A program made the position numbers and the translations under genes. The notes beneath the pieces are model-generated. The model was given only the letters and a program-made list of their open reading frames with translations. It searched no databases and was not told the DNA's origin. Shown piece by piece: positions 33,401-41,234 of a stretch of 44,041 nucleotides of DNA (positions are counted from its first letter, which is position 1; each line of letters starts with the position of its first letter). Origin of the DNA: an uncultured Collinsella sp. (GTDB lineage Bacteria; Actinomycetota; Coriobacteriia; Coriobacteriales; Coriobacteriaceae); contig CABQWP010000010.1 of the NCBI GenBank assembly GCA_902467875.1, forward strand, positions 1-44,041. Direction: 5' to 3'.

Positions 33401-33857
33401 GGCCGATCTTGAGGCTGTCGATCACAAGGCATCCCTTGCCGCGGGCACGACGGGCAACGAGAAGCTGGTCAAGCTGAACGCTGCCTACGCTCGCTATAAG
33501 GCTGCCGTCGATGCCGCCGCTGGTCTCAAGGCTGCCCTGAGCGATGCCGATGCCAAGCTGTCCGACGCCAACGACGCCTATGCCGCCGCGCTTGCCGAGC
33601 TTGACGATGCCAAGGATGCCCTGGCTGCCGCGCAGGCCGAGTACGACAAGTATCATCCCAAGGCCGAGCCGCAGGCCAAGCCTCAGGTTGCGCAGGCTGC
33701 TGCAAAGGCTCCTGTCGCCAAGAAGAAGGCTGCGAACGCTGCGCTCGCCCAGACTGGCGACAATTCCGCTCTTGCGGGCGAGGTGTTCGTCATCGGCGGT
33801 ATCACCCTCGTGGCCGCTGGTGTGACGCTGAGCGATCGTCGTCGCAAGCAGATGTAG
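30402..33857 (+). CDS. Sortase-anchored coiled-coil surface protein with CAP-like domain
   Basis: A 1151-residue exported wall protein. The N-terminus has a basic stretch and a hydrophobic core (about 26-48) with cleavage likely near AIAAP. Residues about 75-450 and 700-1090 are Ala/Lys/Glu/Asp-rich heptad-type coiled coils. Between them, about 452-700, lies a globular domain with CAP/SCP-like residues: H567 (WGHSNC), E576 (GENLA), E605/E607 (YTQEKEAF) and H643 (ECGHYLNI). Cys570 and Cys641 could form a disulfide. The C-terminus has the sorting signal LAQTG (1115-1119), a hydrophobic segment and RRRKQM. Nine Gs at codons 58-61 make the frame prone to slippage. Role unknown; adhesion or envelope interaction is a guess. 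Confidence 0.88.
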   Translation: MANYSPQHFEPRAKAVNVKGVANRAVATVLTAGLIAQPLMSPLAAIAAPSTDNGDSVQGGGSSVENTVAAGNQAVVKTAAQLAEESAKQLKDAQAAYDAAQKKADAAGQSQKQAQQQKNQASQAVSDNEIEQNAAEVAALQEKIDELKAAVEKTEQQQKKLGDLNEQLDQANKSVEDKTQALKDAKAKQDEAKKALDDAQAKLEAMGMDEYEAAKKAVEDAQAKLDDANKAVATAQANLDQAKAAEASAQQEKKDTEAALTTAQAKKQETAAALAAATTARDNAQQKFNQAQAALDAAVSGTGVDLSALEAAKIAAAGELKTAQAELNAATDADATAQTNLQAAQAAVAAAQEKANAANAAVASAQSAYDAANKEYKDAASKRDAAKTAYEQAQQTEADKKAEYDRLVEIRQQKSNEFDQARAEVTDAHNAYDAANAEVEKLNQQIADLKSNMTVDQEVISQGMFGFMNYIIGGSQFTATQKKNAQDAVSMLTGAADKAEWYDKYVDQDMSRDTNPLSLEQMRNALTYLDTQNNLRKANGQSALSVSLRMTVAAALNTSYSSNIWGHSNCYFDNGENLAGGGGAYTGGETEDTLGWPYTGLYTQEKEAFDKYVAQYGDELGSHRYDSYYIYQNYNSIYHECGHYLNIIDSATEAIGIATGSGKNTDSEVTIFDYSADSTQADFTVPEFKKLLNDYIDSAYNAGGTQEQKEQLKQLQSKLADAQKNFGTAGTAYSNALDKQESARDAYTAADTNVNTAKGEYEKAKSGTAAAKTAYDAAKDALGGIDIESLKQNLDAAKAEAATAQAALDKANATLADSKTKAAEAAAHKAKARSARDAAKAKSDQANEAYDNATASVKDLAAKCDAAKTDLANKQGTLNDAKKADDAAQAGVDKAQAADVQAATALLDAKQAVAAKAQAVSDAQAKAKAAEGELATANKAFERFAGAQKAVDDAKAAYDAAVASVADAQKQLEAANEAVVDANLDIFKAKAELANDEALKADLEAVDHKASLAAGTTGNEKLVKLNAAYARYKAAVDAAAGLKAALSDADAKLSDANDAYAAALAELDDAKDALAAAQAEYDKYHPKAEPQAKPQVAQAAAKAPVAKKKAANAALAQTGDNSALAGEVFVIGGITLVAAGVTLSDRRRKQM
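30575..30583 (+). repeat. Nine-G homopolymer in coding sequence (candidate phase-variation tract)
   Basis: The G run spans the last base of codon 58 (CAG) to codon 61 (GGT). With ten G the next codon after the run is TAG. With eight G the frame reads GTA GTT CTG TAG. Only lengths of nine (or nine plus or minus three) keep the 1151-residue frame open. Confidence 0.9.
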
Positions 33858-33923
33858 CGTTTCGAGCGTAGATTCTGCAACGAACTTCAATTCATAGCGG
33901 GACCGTCTCGTTAGCCAAACGAT

Positions 33924-33966
33924 AAGGCCGGCGCGCTGTCATACGCAGCGCGCCGGCCTTTCTTTG
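33924..33966 (+). terminator. Rho-independent terminator of the surface-protein gene
   Basis: A 15-bp stem AAGGCCGGCGCGCTG / CAGCGCGCCGGCCTT with a 7-nt loop is followed by TCTTTG. Confidence 0.9.
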
Positions 33967-33976
33967 TTTCGGTATC

Positions 33977-34016
33977 AAAAAGCCCGGTCGGCAGCCGCGA
34001 AAGCTACCGACCGGGC
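33977..34016 (-). terminator. Rho-independent terminator of the OPT transporter gene
   Basis: On the minus strand GCCCGGTCGG pairs with CCGACCGGGC, with AGC/GCT inside, followed by TTTTT. It lies 41 nt past the OPT stop codon, facing the surface-protein terminator. Confidence 0.9.
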
Positions 34017-34057
34017 AAGCCGTAGGCAATATGGTTGCTGTCGAGCAGCTGCTCGAC

Positions 34058-35761
34058 TTAGCCCAGCAGGCTCAAGCCCACGGAGACAAACGCCAGGATA
34101 ACGCCGACGATGGACTCGCCGCCGAGCAGGCCGCTGGCGACAACCAGGCCCTGCTCTTGGAAGGCGGCGTCCTTGGCAGCCCTCTCCTCGTCAGAAAGAC
34201 CAGCGGTGGCGTCGCGGTGGGCGGACCACTTGTCGTAGGCGAGCTTGACGCAGGAGCCCAGGAATGCCGTGAGTGACATGTAGAACGGCAGGTACACGCC
34301 CAGGCCGATCATCATGGCCGGAATGCCAAGCCAGTACATGACGATGCCGGCGATAAAGCCACCTGCGAACCACGGCACGCTCGGGATGCCCGAGACCATG
34401 GTGGCGACCACGCTTGCCTGCGCGGCCACAAAGCTCTTGTCGGGGCCGAAGGCGTCCGGACCATAGGCGGTGACGAGCGCGACCATGACAGCGGCAGCGA
34501 CCAGGGCACCCACGATGCCGCCAATGGCTTGGCCGATCCACTGCGCACGCGGGTTGGTGCCCAGCACGGCGCCGGCCTTAAAGTCGTTCATGACGTCGCC
34601 CGCAAGGCCGCACGCCACGGCTACGATGCCGGCGATAAAGAACAGCTTGACCTGAGCGATCTGCGCGAAGGCGGCCACGATGAGCATAACGATGAGGCCA
34701 AAGATCTCCATGGGGTCGATGCCCGTCTGGCCGCAGCTCTGTGCGCTCATGATGGTGGTGACAAAGGTGAATAGCGTCACGATGACGGCCGGAACGGGGC
34801 CAAGGTTAAGCACGATGGCGATGATCACGGCGATGGCGGCAGCGCCCAGGCCGATGATGCCGGCGTCGAGCTTAAGCGATCCCGAGATGAGCGACTGCTC
34901 GTCGGTGTCGGTGGAGCTGTCGGCGGCAAGACCGCGGACGATACCGGCGACCTGCGGCAGGATGTCCTTGAGGACGACGGCGACGCCAAAGCCCATCATG
35001 AGGCCCATGCCCAGGGACTTGACGATGCCTTGCGCAGTCATAACGTCGAACAGACCGGCAGCGGTGCCGCCCACGATGATGCCAAAGTTGCCCAGCAGGG
35101 CGCCGGCAAACCAGAAGGCGACCGGGGCGAAGCCCACGAGGAAGCCGACGGAGAGCAGCATGGGCGAGTTGTAGATACCAAAGGTCACGCCGGGGATGTT
35201 GAGCGTGCATAGCATGCTGGGCACCACGCCCAGGGCGTCGCGCAGCACGCTATAGATGCCGGCGATGGCCATGGAGCCAAAGAGCTGCTTGCCGGTTTTG
35301 CCGCCGGCCTCGGTGGCGCGCAGGGTCTGAGCTGCGGCGTTGCCGGTGGGGAACTCAAGCGCGGCGTCCACGATAAAGTGACGGTGGATGAGCGCGGTGG
35401 CCAGCAGGCCCAGGATGGTGCCGGCGAGTGCCACGATAAACATGTCGAGCCAGCTGATCTGGTCGGCATAGCCCAGCATCCAGGCACCCGGGATGGTAAA
35501 CGCTAGGCCGCCGGCGACCATGGCGCCCGCGGACATGATGGTGTGGGTGACGTTGGCCTCGTTGAGGCTGGCATTGCCCATGAGCTTAAGGAAGAACAGC
35601 GAGATGACGGCAGCGAAGACGATCGGCCAGGGGAGAGCGCCCATCTTGAGGGCGGTGTAGGCCGAGCTTGCCGTGATGATCACGCAGCCAAGGACGCCGA
35701 TGACGACGCCGCGCAGCGTGAGTTGCCCGCGCATCGAAGCGCGGTTCGAGGGATTGCTCAT
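34058..35761 (-). CDS. OPT-family oligopeptide transporter
   Basis: A 567-residue integral membrane protein with about 14 hydrophobic segments. The N-terminus MSNPSNRASMRGQLTLRGVVIG leads into SSAYTALKMGALPWPIVFAA, and the conserved NEANVTHTIMSAGAMVAGGLAFTIPG and FPTGNAAAQTLRA segments identify the OPT family, in the bacterial branch that takes up small peptides (proton-coupled) or metal chelates. The start ATG 35761 has AAAGGAG about 7 nt upstream. It is monocistronic, divergent from the pantothenate kinase gene and ended by a strong terminator. Its substrate cannot be told from sequence. Confidence 0.92.
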   Translation of the reverse strand: MSNPSNRASMRGQLTLRGVVIGVLGCVIITASSAYTALKMGALPWPIVFAAVISLFFLKLMGNASLNEANVTHTIMSAGAMVAGGLAFTIPGAWMLGYADQISWLDMFIVALAGTILGLLATALIHRHFIVDAALEFPTGNAAAQTLRATEAGGKTGKQLFGSMAIAGIYSVLRDALGVVPSMLCTLNIPGVTFGIYNSPMLLSVGFLVGFAPVAFWFAGALLGNFGIIVGGTAAGLFDVMTAQGIVKSLGMGLMMGFGVAVVLKDILPQVAGIVRGLAADSSTDTDEQSLISGSLKLDAGIIGLGAAAIAVIIAIVLNLGPVPAVIVTLFTFVTTIMSAQSCGQTGIDPMEIFGLIVMLIVAAFAQIAQVKLFFIAGIVAVACGLAGDVMNDFKAGAVLGTNPRAQWIGQAIGGIVGALVAAAVMVALVTAYGPDAFGPDKSFVAAQASVVATMVSGIPSVPWFAGGFIAGIVMYWLGIPAMMIGLGVYLPFYMSLTAFLGSCVKLAYDKWSAHRDATAGLSDEERAAKDAAFQEQGLVVASGLLGGESIVGVILAFVSVGLSLLG

Positions 35762-35953
35762 ATTGAACTCCTTTGCGTATATCCGCTTCCCCCGGGAGCG
35801 CCGCTACGGATACGGCGCGGGAAGTCGGGTTACCAAGGGCCGCCGCGTGAGCTCGCGCGCGACCGCGCACCAGTATAGCCGTAAGCTAGTCATTTTGGGA
35901 TGACTGGTTTAGGTAGGCGATATACTGCTGGGCAGACGAAAGGAGCGCCGACG

Positions 35954-36805
35954 ATGCTTAATGGGTGCGCATATATATTGACGGTCGACGTGGGTAACAC
36001 GTTCATTCGCTTTGGTCTGTTTGCAGAGGATTCGGCCGCGGCGCAGGAATGCCCGCTTGCGACGTGCGAGATCACGACGCCATCGAGCATTACGGCCGAC
36101 GAAGCGCGCATGAGGCTCGCACAGGTCATGGGCGCGCTGGCGGCCGATGCGGGCATGCCCGGCGCGCTCGTGCCCACGGCGGCCGTGCTGAGCTGCGTGG
36201 TGCCGGCGCTCGAGCGCCCGTGGAAGGCGGCGCTTTCCCGTACCTGCACGGGGCGCGTGCTCACCGTGGGGCCGGGCCTCAAGACCGGCATGCCCGTACA
36301 CTACGACGATCCGGCCGAGATCGGTCCCGACCGCATCGCCGACGCTGTGGCGGCACGCGCCGTCTACGGCTTTCCCTGCATCGTAATCGACTTGGGCACG
36401 ACGACCAATATCGAGGTCATCGACGCGCACGGTACCTTTGTCGGCGGCGTTATCGCGCCGGGGCTGGCGCTCGGCGCCCGCTCCCTCTCGGCCGCTGCGG
36501 CGCGCCTGCCGCAGGTTGAGCCCTCGGCGCCGACACACGTCATCGGCCGCAACACGCGCGAGGCCATGCGCTCGGGCGTGGTCTTGGGCGAGGTGGCCCG
36601 CATCGACGGCATGCTCGACATGGTGCTTGCCGAGATGCGCGCGACCAAGGCCGCGGGGGAGGGCGACGTGCCCATCGTCATTACCGGCGACGATGCCGAG
36701 GCACTTGCGTCGCTGGTCGGTCACAGTCTGAAGGTCGACGACGCGCTGACGTTGCGGGGTCTCGCCGAGCTCTACCACATCAACCAAAAGCCCCGCCGCG
36801 TGTAA
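35954..36805 (+). CDS. coaX: Type III pantothenate kinase
   Basis: Phosphorylates pantothenate, the first step of coenzyme A synthesis. The 283 residues show the N-terminal ASKHA phosphate motif TVDVGNT (Asp12), the pantothenate-binding GPDRIADAVAAR, the segment IVIDLGTTTNIEVIDAHGTFVGGVIAPGL and TGDDAEAL near the C-terminus. The usual GTATT is GTTTN here, a mild variant. The start was placed at the ATG behind AAAGGAG; the open frame extends 18 codons upstream without family similarity. Type III kinases need a monovalent cation and are not feedback-inhibited by CoA (family knowledge). Confidence 0.9.
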   Translation: MLNGCAYILTVDVGNTFIRFGLFAEDSAAAQECPLATCEITTPSSITADEARMRLAQVMGALAADAGMPGALVPTAAVLSCVVPALERPWKAALSRTCTGRVLTVGPGLKTGMPVHYDDPAEIGPDRIADAVAARAVYGFPCIVIDLGTTTNIEVIDAHGTFVGGVIAPGLALGARSLSAAAARLPQVEPSAPTHVIGRNTREAMRSGVVLGEVARIDGMLDMVLAEMRATKAAGEGDVPIVITGDDAEALASLVGHSLKVDDALTLRGLAELYHINQKPRRV

Positions 36806-36889
36806 AAGTGAGGGCGCCGGTGGGACAAACGCCCCCACCTTTCACCTGCTACAATGGGTCAAACTATTGCGATTACGGAGGTGTCTGCC

Positions 36890-37414
36890 ATGTCGGACGA
36901 TCTTCATCAAACTTCGTCAGGCAAGCGCCTGGACGTCATTAGCTGGGACGAGTTCTTTATGAGCGTGGCCATTGCTGCGCAGCGCCGCAGCAAGGACCCT
37001 AACACGCAGGTGGGTGCGTGCATCGCCAGCACCAACCACCGCATCCTTTCGGTGGGCTACAACGGTACGCCCTCGGCGCTCAACGACGACTTTTTTCCGT
37101 GGGGTACGAGCGACGACCCGCTGCAGGACAAGCACAACTACGTGGTCCATGCCGAGGCCAACGCCGTTCTCAACTACCGTGGCTCGCTCAAGGACCTCGA
37201 GGGTTCCACGGTCTACGTCACGCTGTTCCCGTGCCATGACTGCGCCAAGATTTTGGCTCAGGTGGGCGTGGGCGAGGTCGTCTACCTGGACAACAAGTAC
37301 GCCGACACCGATGATGGGCGTATCAGCCGCCGCATCCTCGACTCCTGTGGCATCAGCTACCGCCAGGTTATCGTCGATGTTCACATCGGCACCGAGGGGC
37401 GGGCTCAGCGGTAG
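36890..37414 (+). CDS. dCMP deaminase family protein (ComEB-like)
   Basis: A 174-residue zinc-dependent cytidine/deoxycytidylate deaminase. The catalytic motif is H88-A-E90 and the remaining zinc ligands are C115 and C118 in PCHDC. DPNTQVGACI and SVGYNGTPSALNDDFFPW are diagnostic of dCMP deaminases, which supply dUMP for thymidylate synthesis. The start was set at the ATG preceded by GGAGGTG; a nearer-upstream ATG at 36854 follows a TACAAT that is more probably a -10 element and adds 12 unrelated residues. Confidence 0.92.
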   Translation: MSDDLHQTSSGKRLDVISWDEFFMSVAIAAQRRSKDPNTQVGACIASTNHRILSVGYNGTPSALNDDFFPWGTSDDPLQDKHNYVVHAEANAVLNYRGSLKDLEGSTVYVTLFPCHDCAKILAQVGVGEVVYLDNKYADTDDGRISRRILDSCGISYRQVIVDVHIGTEGRAQR

Positions 37415-37443
37415 CGCGTGGCAACGCCAGCTGGCAACAAAAG

Positions 37444-37470
37444 GCAGCCAAAAGAGCCCCGTCCCAAATT
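37444..37470. repeat. Dispersed repeat, family C, copy 2 (inverted)
   Basis: GCAGCCAAA, two variable bases, then AGCCCCGTCCCAAA is the reverse complement of the element at 2046-2073. It lies 30 bp after the deaminase gene, within the 171-bp gap before the NifU-like gene. Confidence 0.55.
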
Positions 37471-37585
37471 GACTACTCGTGAAAGTCGCGTCTGCGCGCA
37501 TGGACGGCTCGTGAGCGGGTACACGGCTGTAGTAACATAGCTCTGTCCGCGGGCGCGCCCGCGTTATTGTGAGAAAGGAGCCCCT

Positions 37586-37864
37586 GTGGCTGTTAACGAA
37601 GAGCTGCTTAAGAAGGTTCTTGAAGAGATTCGCCCCAACCTCCAGGCCGACGGCGGCGACATGGAGTATATAGGCGTTGATGACGAGGGCGTCGTCAAGC
37701 TGGAGCTTCAGGGCGCCTGTGCCGGTTGTCCCATGAGCGCCCTGACGCTTTCCATGGGCATCGAGCGTATCCTGAAGGAGCATGTGCCCGGCGTTACCCG
37801 TGTCGAGCAGGTCAATGCCTCCGGCGAGACCGACGACCTGTACGACGAGTACGCGCCGTTCTAA
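37586..37864 (+). CDS. NifU-like iron-sulfur cluster scaffold/carrier
   Basis: A 92-residue single-domain protein equivalent to the C-terminal domain of NifU (Nfu). Cluster ligands are C45 and C48 in GACAGCPMS, preceded by the DGGDMEYIGV segment. Such proteins hold or deliver a [4Fe-4S] cluster between dimer subunits to target enzymes; the window's radical SAM protein and activase are examples of Fe-S clients, by inference. The start is GTG 37586 with AAAGGAG 6 nt upstream. It lies 109 nt before lgt, on the same strand. Confidence 0.92.
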   Translation: MAVNEELLKKVLEEIRPNLQADGGDMEYIGVDDEGVVKLELQGACAGCPMSALTLSMGIERILKEHVPGVTRVEQVNASGETDDLYDEYAPF

Positions 37865-37973
37865 GATGCGAAAGCTGCGGACGGCATACTCCGCATAGAC
37901 GTTACGCCCAAATATGCGGCTGCGAGCGCAAGGCCCGCGGCCGCATTTGTATGTAGGGAGCAGGGGGACCGAT

Positions 37974-38795
37974 ATGCTCAACGACTTCTACCATATGCTT
38001 GATCCCGTCGCGATTTCGGCGGGGCCTATCACGATTTACTGGTACGGCCTGGCCTACGTGGTCGGCGCTCTGCTCACGGCGGTCGTCATGTACCGTACAC
38101 AGCGTCGCTGGGGCTTTAACATCACGATTGACGACCTGACGAGTGTCGTGGTCGGCGTGGTCTTTGGCCTCATTATCGGTGCGCGCCTGTTCTACGTTGT
38201 CTTTTACGGTGATGGCTACTACTGGGCGCACCCGCTCGAGATCTTTGCCACCAACGAGGGAGGCATGAGCTTCCATGGCGGTTTGGTGGGCGGCATTATC
38301 GGCGGCATCATTGTGTGCCGCATGTATAAGCTCGATGCATGGACTTTGGCAGACCTTGCCGTCATAGGCGCGCCGCTGGCCTTGTGCCTGGGTCGTTGTG
38401 CCAACTTTGTCAACGGAGAGCTGTGGGGCAAGCCGACCGATCTGCCCTGGGGTGTGGTTTTTGGCGGGACTGCGGGCGATATGCCGCGTCACCCCTCCCA
38501 GCTCTACGAGGCATTTCTTGAGGGCATCGTGCTCTTTTGCATTCTGCAGGTGCTCAGCCGCAAAAAGCCGCTGCTGCCCCAGGGTACGTTTATGGGCGTG
38601 TTCGTGATGGGGTACGGCATCGTCCGCTTTCTCGTTGAGTTCGTGCGCGTGCCCGATGCGCAGCTGGGCTATCTGCTGGGTGGCGTTATCACCATGGGTC
38701 AGCTGCTGAGCCTGCCGCTTGTGATCGCCGGCCTGGCGCTCATCATCTTCGCCCGACACCGCAACCAACCCCAGCGCGTCTACCTGGACGCCTAG
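37974..38795 (+). CDS. lgt: Prolipoprotein diacylglyceryl transferase
   Basis: Transfers diacylglycerol from phosphatidylglycerol to the lipobox cysteine of prelipoproteins at the cytoplasmic membrane. The 273 residues carry seven membrane helices, the H-G-G-L motif (MSFHGGLVGG, His101), the Lgt signature GRCANFVNGELWG (R141, N144, N147, E149) and HPSQLYEA. The start is the ATG behind AGGGGGA; the open frame upstream adds 20 unrelated residues. One client is visible here, the amino-acid-binding lipoprotein at 13457-14452. It ends 5 nt before a palindromic repeat that probably terminates it. Confidence 0.95.
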   Translation: MLNDFYHMLDPVAISAGPITIYWYGLAYVVGALLTAVVMYRTQRRWGFNITIDDLTSVVVGVVFGLIIGARLFYVVFYGDGYYWAHPLEIFATNEGGMSFHGGLVGGIIGGIIVCRMYKLDAWTLADLAVIGAPLALCLGRCANFVNGELWGKPTDLPWGVVFGGTAGDMPRHPSQLYEAFLEGIVLFCILQVLSRKKPLLPQGTFMGVFVMGYGIVRFLVEFVRVPDAQLGYLLGGVITMGQLLSLPLVIAGLALIIFARHRNQPQRVYLDA

Positions 38796-38800
38796 CCACC

Positions 38801-38841
38801 AAAACCACCACAAAGGGGACAGGCACCTTTGTGGTGGTTTT
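38801..38841 (+). terminator. Palindromic terminator after lgt, REP-like family B
   Basis: A perfect 16-bp stem (AAAACCACCACAAAGG / CCTTTGTGGTGGTTTT) has a GGACAGGCA loop. The AAAGGGGACAGGCACCTTT core recalls REP elements, while the trailing TTTT suits termination. Confidence 0.75.
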
Positions 38842-38878
38842 GCCGAGTTTGATAGGTTTCTAGAAAGGCTTTCGGACT

Positions 38879-41062
38879 GTGAAGGATTCCGACCTCTCCA
38901 CAACGGCTGCGCGCGACGCTGCCCGCATTGTCTGGTTTAAGCGCTACCCCGCCAAGCAGACGCTCATCGCATTTTTGCTCGCGCTGTTGGCGACCACGGC
39001 GTTTTCCATCGATCCCGCCCCGGTGTCGAGCAACGCAGTCTTGGCGATTGACCCCAAAGCCTCGGGCATGCTGTACGTGTGCTACGAGGTGCTCCTCTCG
39101 TTTGCCGGCCATACCGACGCGGTCATGCTGCTTGCACTTGCCTGCCTGCTCACGCTGCCGTTTCGCTACGTGTTCTTTGGCCGTGGCGACACCTGGCGTC
39201 CATCGATCATTCTGCCGTCGCTGTTCTTCGCCATCTGCATGGTGTTCGGCCGCAGCTACGATCTTACCGACTCGGCCGAGATTGTCCTTGGCGACAAAGC
39301 CCGCATCATCTGCGCCTGGATTGGCGGCGCGGGCTGGATGCTCTTGGCGGTCGTTGCCTTCTATCTGGCTTTTGAGTGTCTAGATTGGCTGAGCTCTCGG
39401 CGCATTCCGTTTTCTGAAGCGCACTTTGGCCGCGTATGGCGTGTGGCTCACGCCGTGCTCTCGGTCCATCCCTTTGCCGGGCCCTTCCTGGTGCTTATGG
39501 TCGCCTGGGCGCCCACGCTCATCGCTTCGCTGCCCGGCCTTTTTATGGGAGATACGGGTGCGCAGATTCGCCAGTGGTTCAACTACCCCAACGGCACGAG
39601 TGACTACCTGCGTCTGCTCAATCCCAATGTGCTGCTCAACGGACATCACCCCGTGGTGCATACGGCTATCATCGGTTCGTGCGTCCAGCTGGGGCTTTCA
39701 CTGTTCAACAGCGCCAACGCAGGTCTTGCCATCTACACCTGCGCTCAGTTCGTCATCACGGCCGCCTGCATGGCCTATTCCATCTCGTCGCTGCGCAAGC
39801 TGGGCGTGAGCCTGCCGGTCCGCGGCGTAATCCTGCTGTTCTTTGTGTTTATGCCCATGTTCTCCAACTACGCGGCCTTGCTTACCAAAGACGTGCTGTT
39901 TGCCGACGCGTTTTTGGTGCTGTTGGTGCAGACCGTGAAGCTCGTGGCCTGCGGCCTGCCCCGTCGCGATGCCAATGTCGAGCGTGCAGGCGAACAGAGG
40001 CCTGTGCTCTTTGCGCGCCACGACTGGCTGCTGCTCGCTCTGGGCGCCATGGGTTCCACGTTTCTGCGCAATGGCGGCCTGGTGTTTCCCCTGGCGGCAT
40101 GCGTGATCGCGGCGGCGTTTTGCGTATGGGACGTGCATGTGGCTCGTCGTGCAGCCAAGCAGGCTGGTGCTGCGCCTTCGGGCACCACCCCGCGTTTCCG
40201 CTGGGTGGGAGTTCTTGCGGTGCTTGCACTCTGCCTTGCCTCTAATATGTACTTCACCAAGGTCTTTATGCCGGCACATGACATCACGCCTGGTTCCAAG
40301 CGCGAAATCCTCTCGATTCCGTTCCAGCAGACGGCTCGTTTTGTCCAAAAGCACGACGGCCTCAACTCGGGCGTCAACCCCACGGTTAAGGAGGACGGCA
40401 CCATCGTGGAGGCTCCTTGCGACGGCTTGGTGACCGACGAAGAGCGTGCCGTGATCGACCGTGTGCTCAAGTACGAGAATCTGGGCCGCCGTTACAACCC
40501 GGATAAGTCGGACGCCGTCAAAAATTGCTTTAACGAGTACGCCTCGCAGGAGGACATCAAGGCCTATTTTGAGGTGTGGGCCCAGATGTTCAAAAAGGAT
40601 CCCGAGTGCTATATCTCGGCGCTCATCAATAACTACTACGGCTACTTTTATCCGAGTGCCCGCGATGCGTGGGTCTACAGCACGGCGCGCAGTGCCGAGA
40701 TCATGGCGAAGCCCGATAACCTCAAGTACTTTGACTTCCATCCGGTCGACAGCAAAGCCGTGCGCTGGTGCGACCACCTGATTAACCTGTACCGCGTGGC
40801 GGTGCAGCGCATTCCGTTTATCTCGCTCACCATGAGCTCGGCCACCTACGTGTGGATCATGATCGTCGTGGTGGTCTACCTGTTGCGCCGCCATTCGTGG
40901 CGCGCGCTGGCCATCTGGATACCGCTGCTGGGTGTGCTCGTTGTGTGCCTGATTGGTCCATGTAATGGGTCGACCTACATGCGCTACCTGTACCCGGTCA
41001 TTGCATGCATGCCTTTCGCCATCGGCGCCACGATCACCCGCAGCGACCTCCTCTGGACCTAA
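38879..41062 (+). CDS. Large polytopic membrane protein, DUF6020-like
   Basis: A 727-residue protein with about 12 to 14 membrane segments in two blocks (about 25-440 and 655-725), separated by an extracytoplasmic domain (about 445-640) rich in aromatic and acidic residues. It resembles DUF6020 proteins of Coriobacteria and Firmicutes (MGDTGAQIRQWFN, LLNPNVLLNGHHPVVHT and YAALLTKDVLFADAF segments) and has the general plan of GT-C-type glycosyltransferases, with acidic residues in the first loop. That resemblance is structural intuition only. The start is GTG 38879, with GAAAGG about 9 nt upstream. No polysaccharide genes are adjacent. Confidence 0.75.
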   Translation: MKDSDLSTTAARDAARIVWFKRYPAKQTLIAFLLALLATTAFSIDPAPVSSNAVLAIDPKASGMLYVCYEVLLSFAGHTDAVMLLALACLLTLPFRYVFFGRGDTWRPSIILPSLFFAICMVFGRSYDLTDSAEIVLGDKARIICAWIGGAGWMLLAVVAFYLAFECLDWLSSRRIPFSEAHFGRVWRVAHAVLSVHPFAGPFLVLMVAWAPTLIASLPGLFMGDTGAQIRQWFNYPNGTSDYLRLLNPNVLLNGHHPVVHTAIIGSCVQLGLSLFNSANAGLAIYTCAQFVITAACMAYSISSLRKLGVSLPVRGVILLFFVFMPMFSNYAALLTKDVLFADAFLVLLVQTVKLVACGLPRRDANVERAGEQRPVLFARHDWLLLALGAMGSTFLRNGGLVFPLAACVIAAAFCVWDVHVARRAAKQAGAAPSGTTPRFRWVGVLAVLALCLASNMYFTKVFMPAHDITPGSKREILSIPFQQTARFVQKHDGLNSGVNPTVKEDGTIVEAPCDGLVTDEERAVIDRVLKYENLGRRYNPDKSDAVKNCFNEYASQEDIKAYFEVWAQMFKKDPECYISALINNYYGYFYPSARDAWVYSTARSAEIMAKPDNLKYFDFHPVDSKAVRWCDHLINLYRVAVQRIPFISLTMSSATYVWIMIVVVVYLLRRHSWRALAIWIPLLGVLVVCLIGPCNGSTYMRYLYPVIACMPFAIGATITRSDLLWT

Positions 41063-41234
41063 CCAAAGATTAGCGCATTGGGGTCAGGCTGCTTTGTGCC
41101 AAGGGGCTGCATCATCACGACGCCTTCATTTTTTTGTTTATCTCACAGGCCAGTAGGTATATCATTTATAGCGTTTGTTTATATTGCCCGAGCATTCGCG
41201 CTGGGCTTTAGGTCGAAACCGATAGGAGACACGT

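Noticed and set aside
30700..33640. Possible CRISPR or tandem-repeat array in the Ala-rich repeats
   Set aside because: The repetition is at the level of GCC/GCT-AAG/GAC codons in a coiled-coil gene, without fixed repeat length or unique spacers.
30549..33890. Antisense frames of 379 and 513 codons rich in Leu, Gly and Val opposite the surface-protein gene
   Set aside because: Repetitive Ala/Lys/Glu codons read backwards give Leu/Gly/Val/Ser-rich frames that mimic membrane proteins; there is no start signal.
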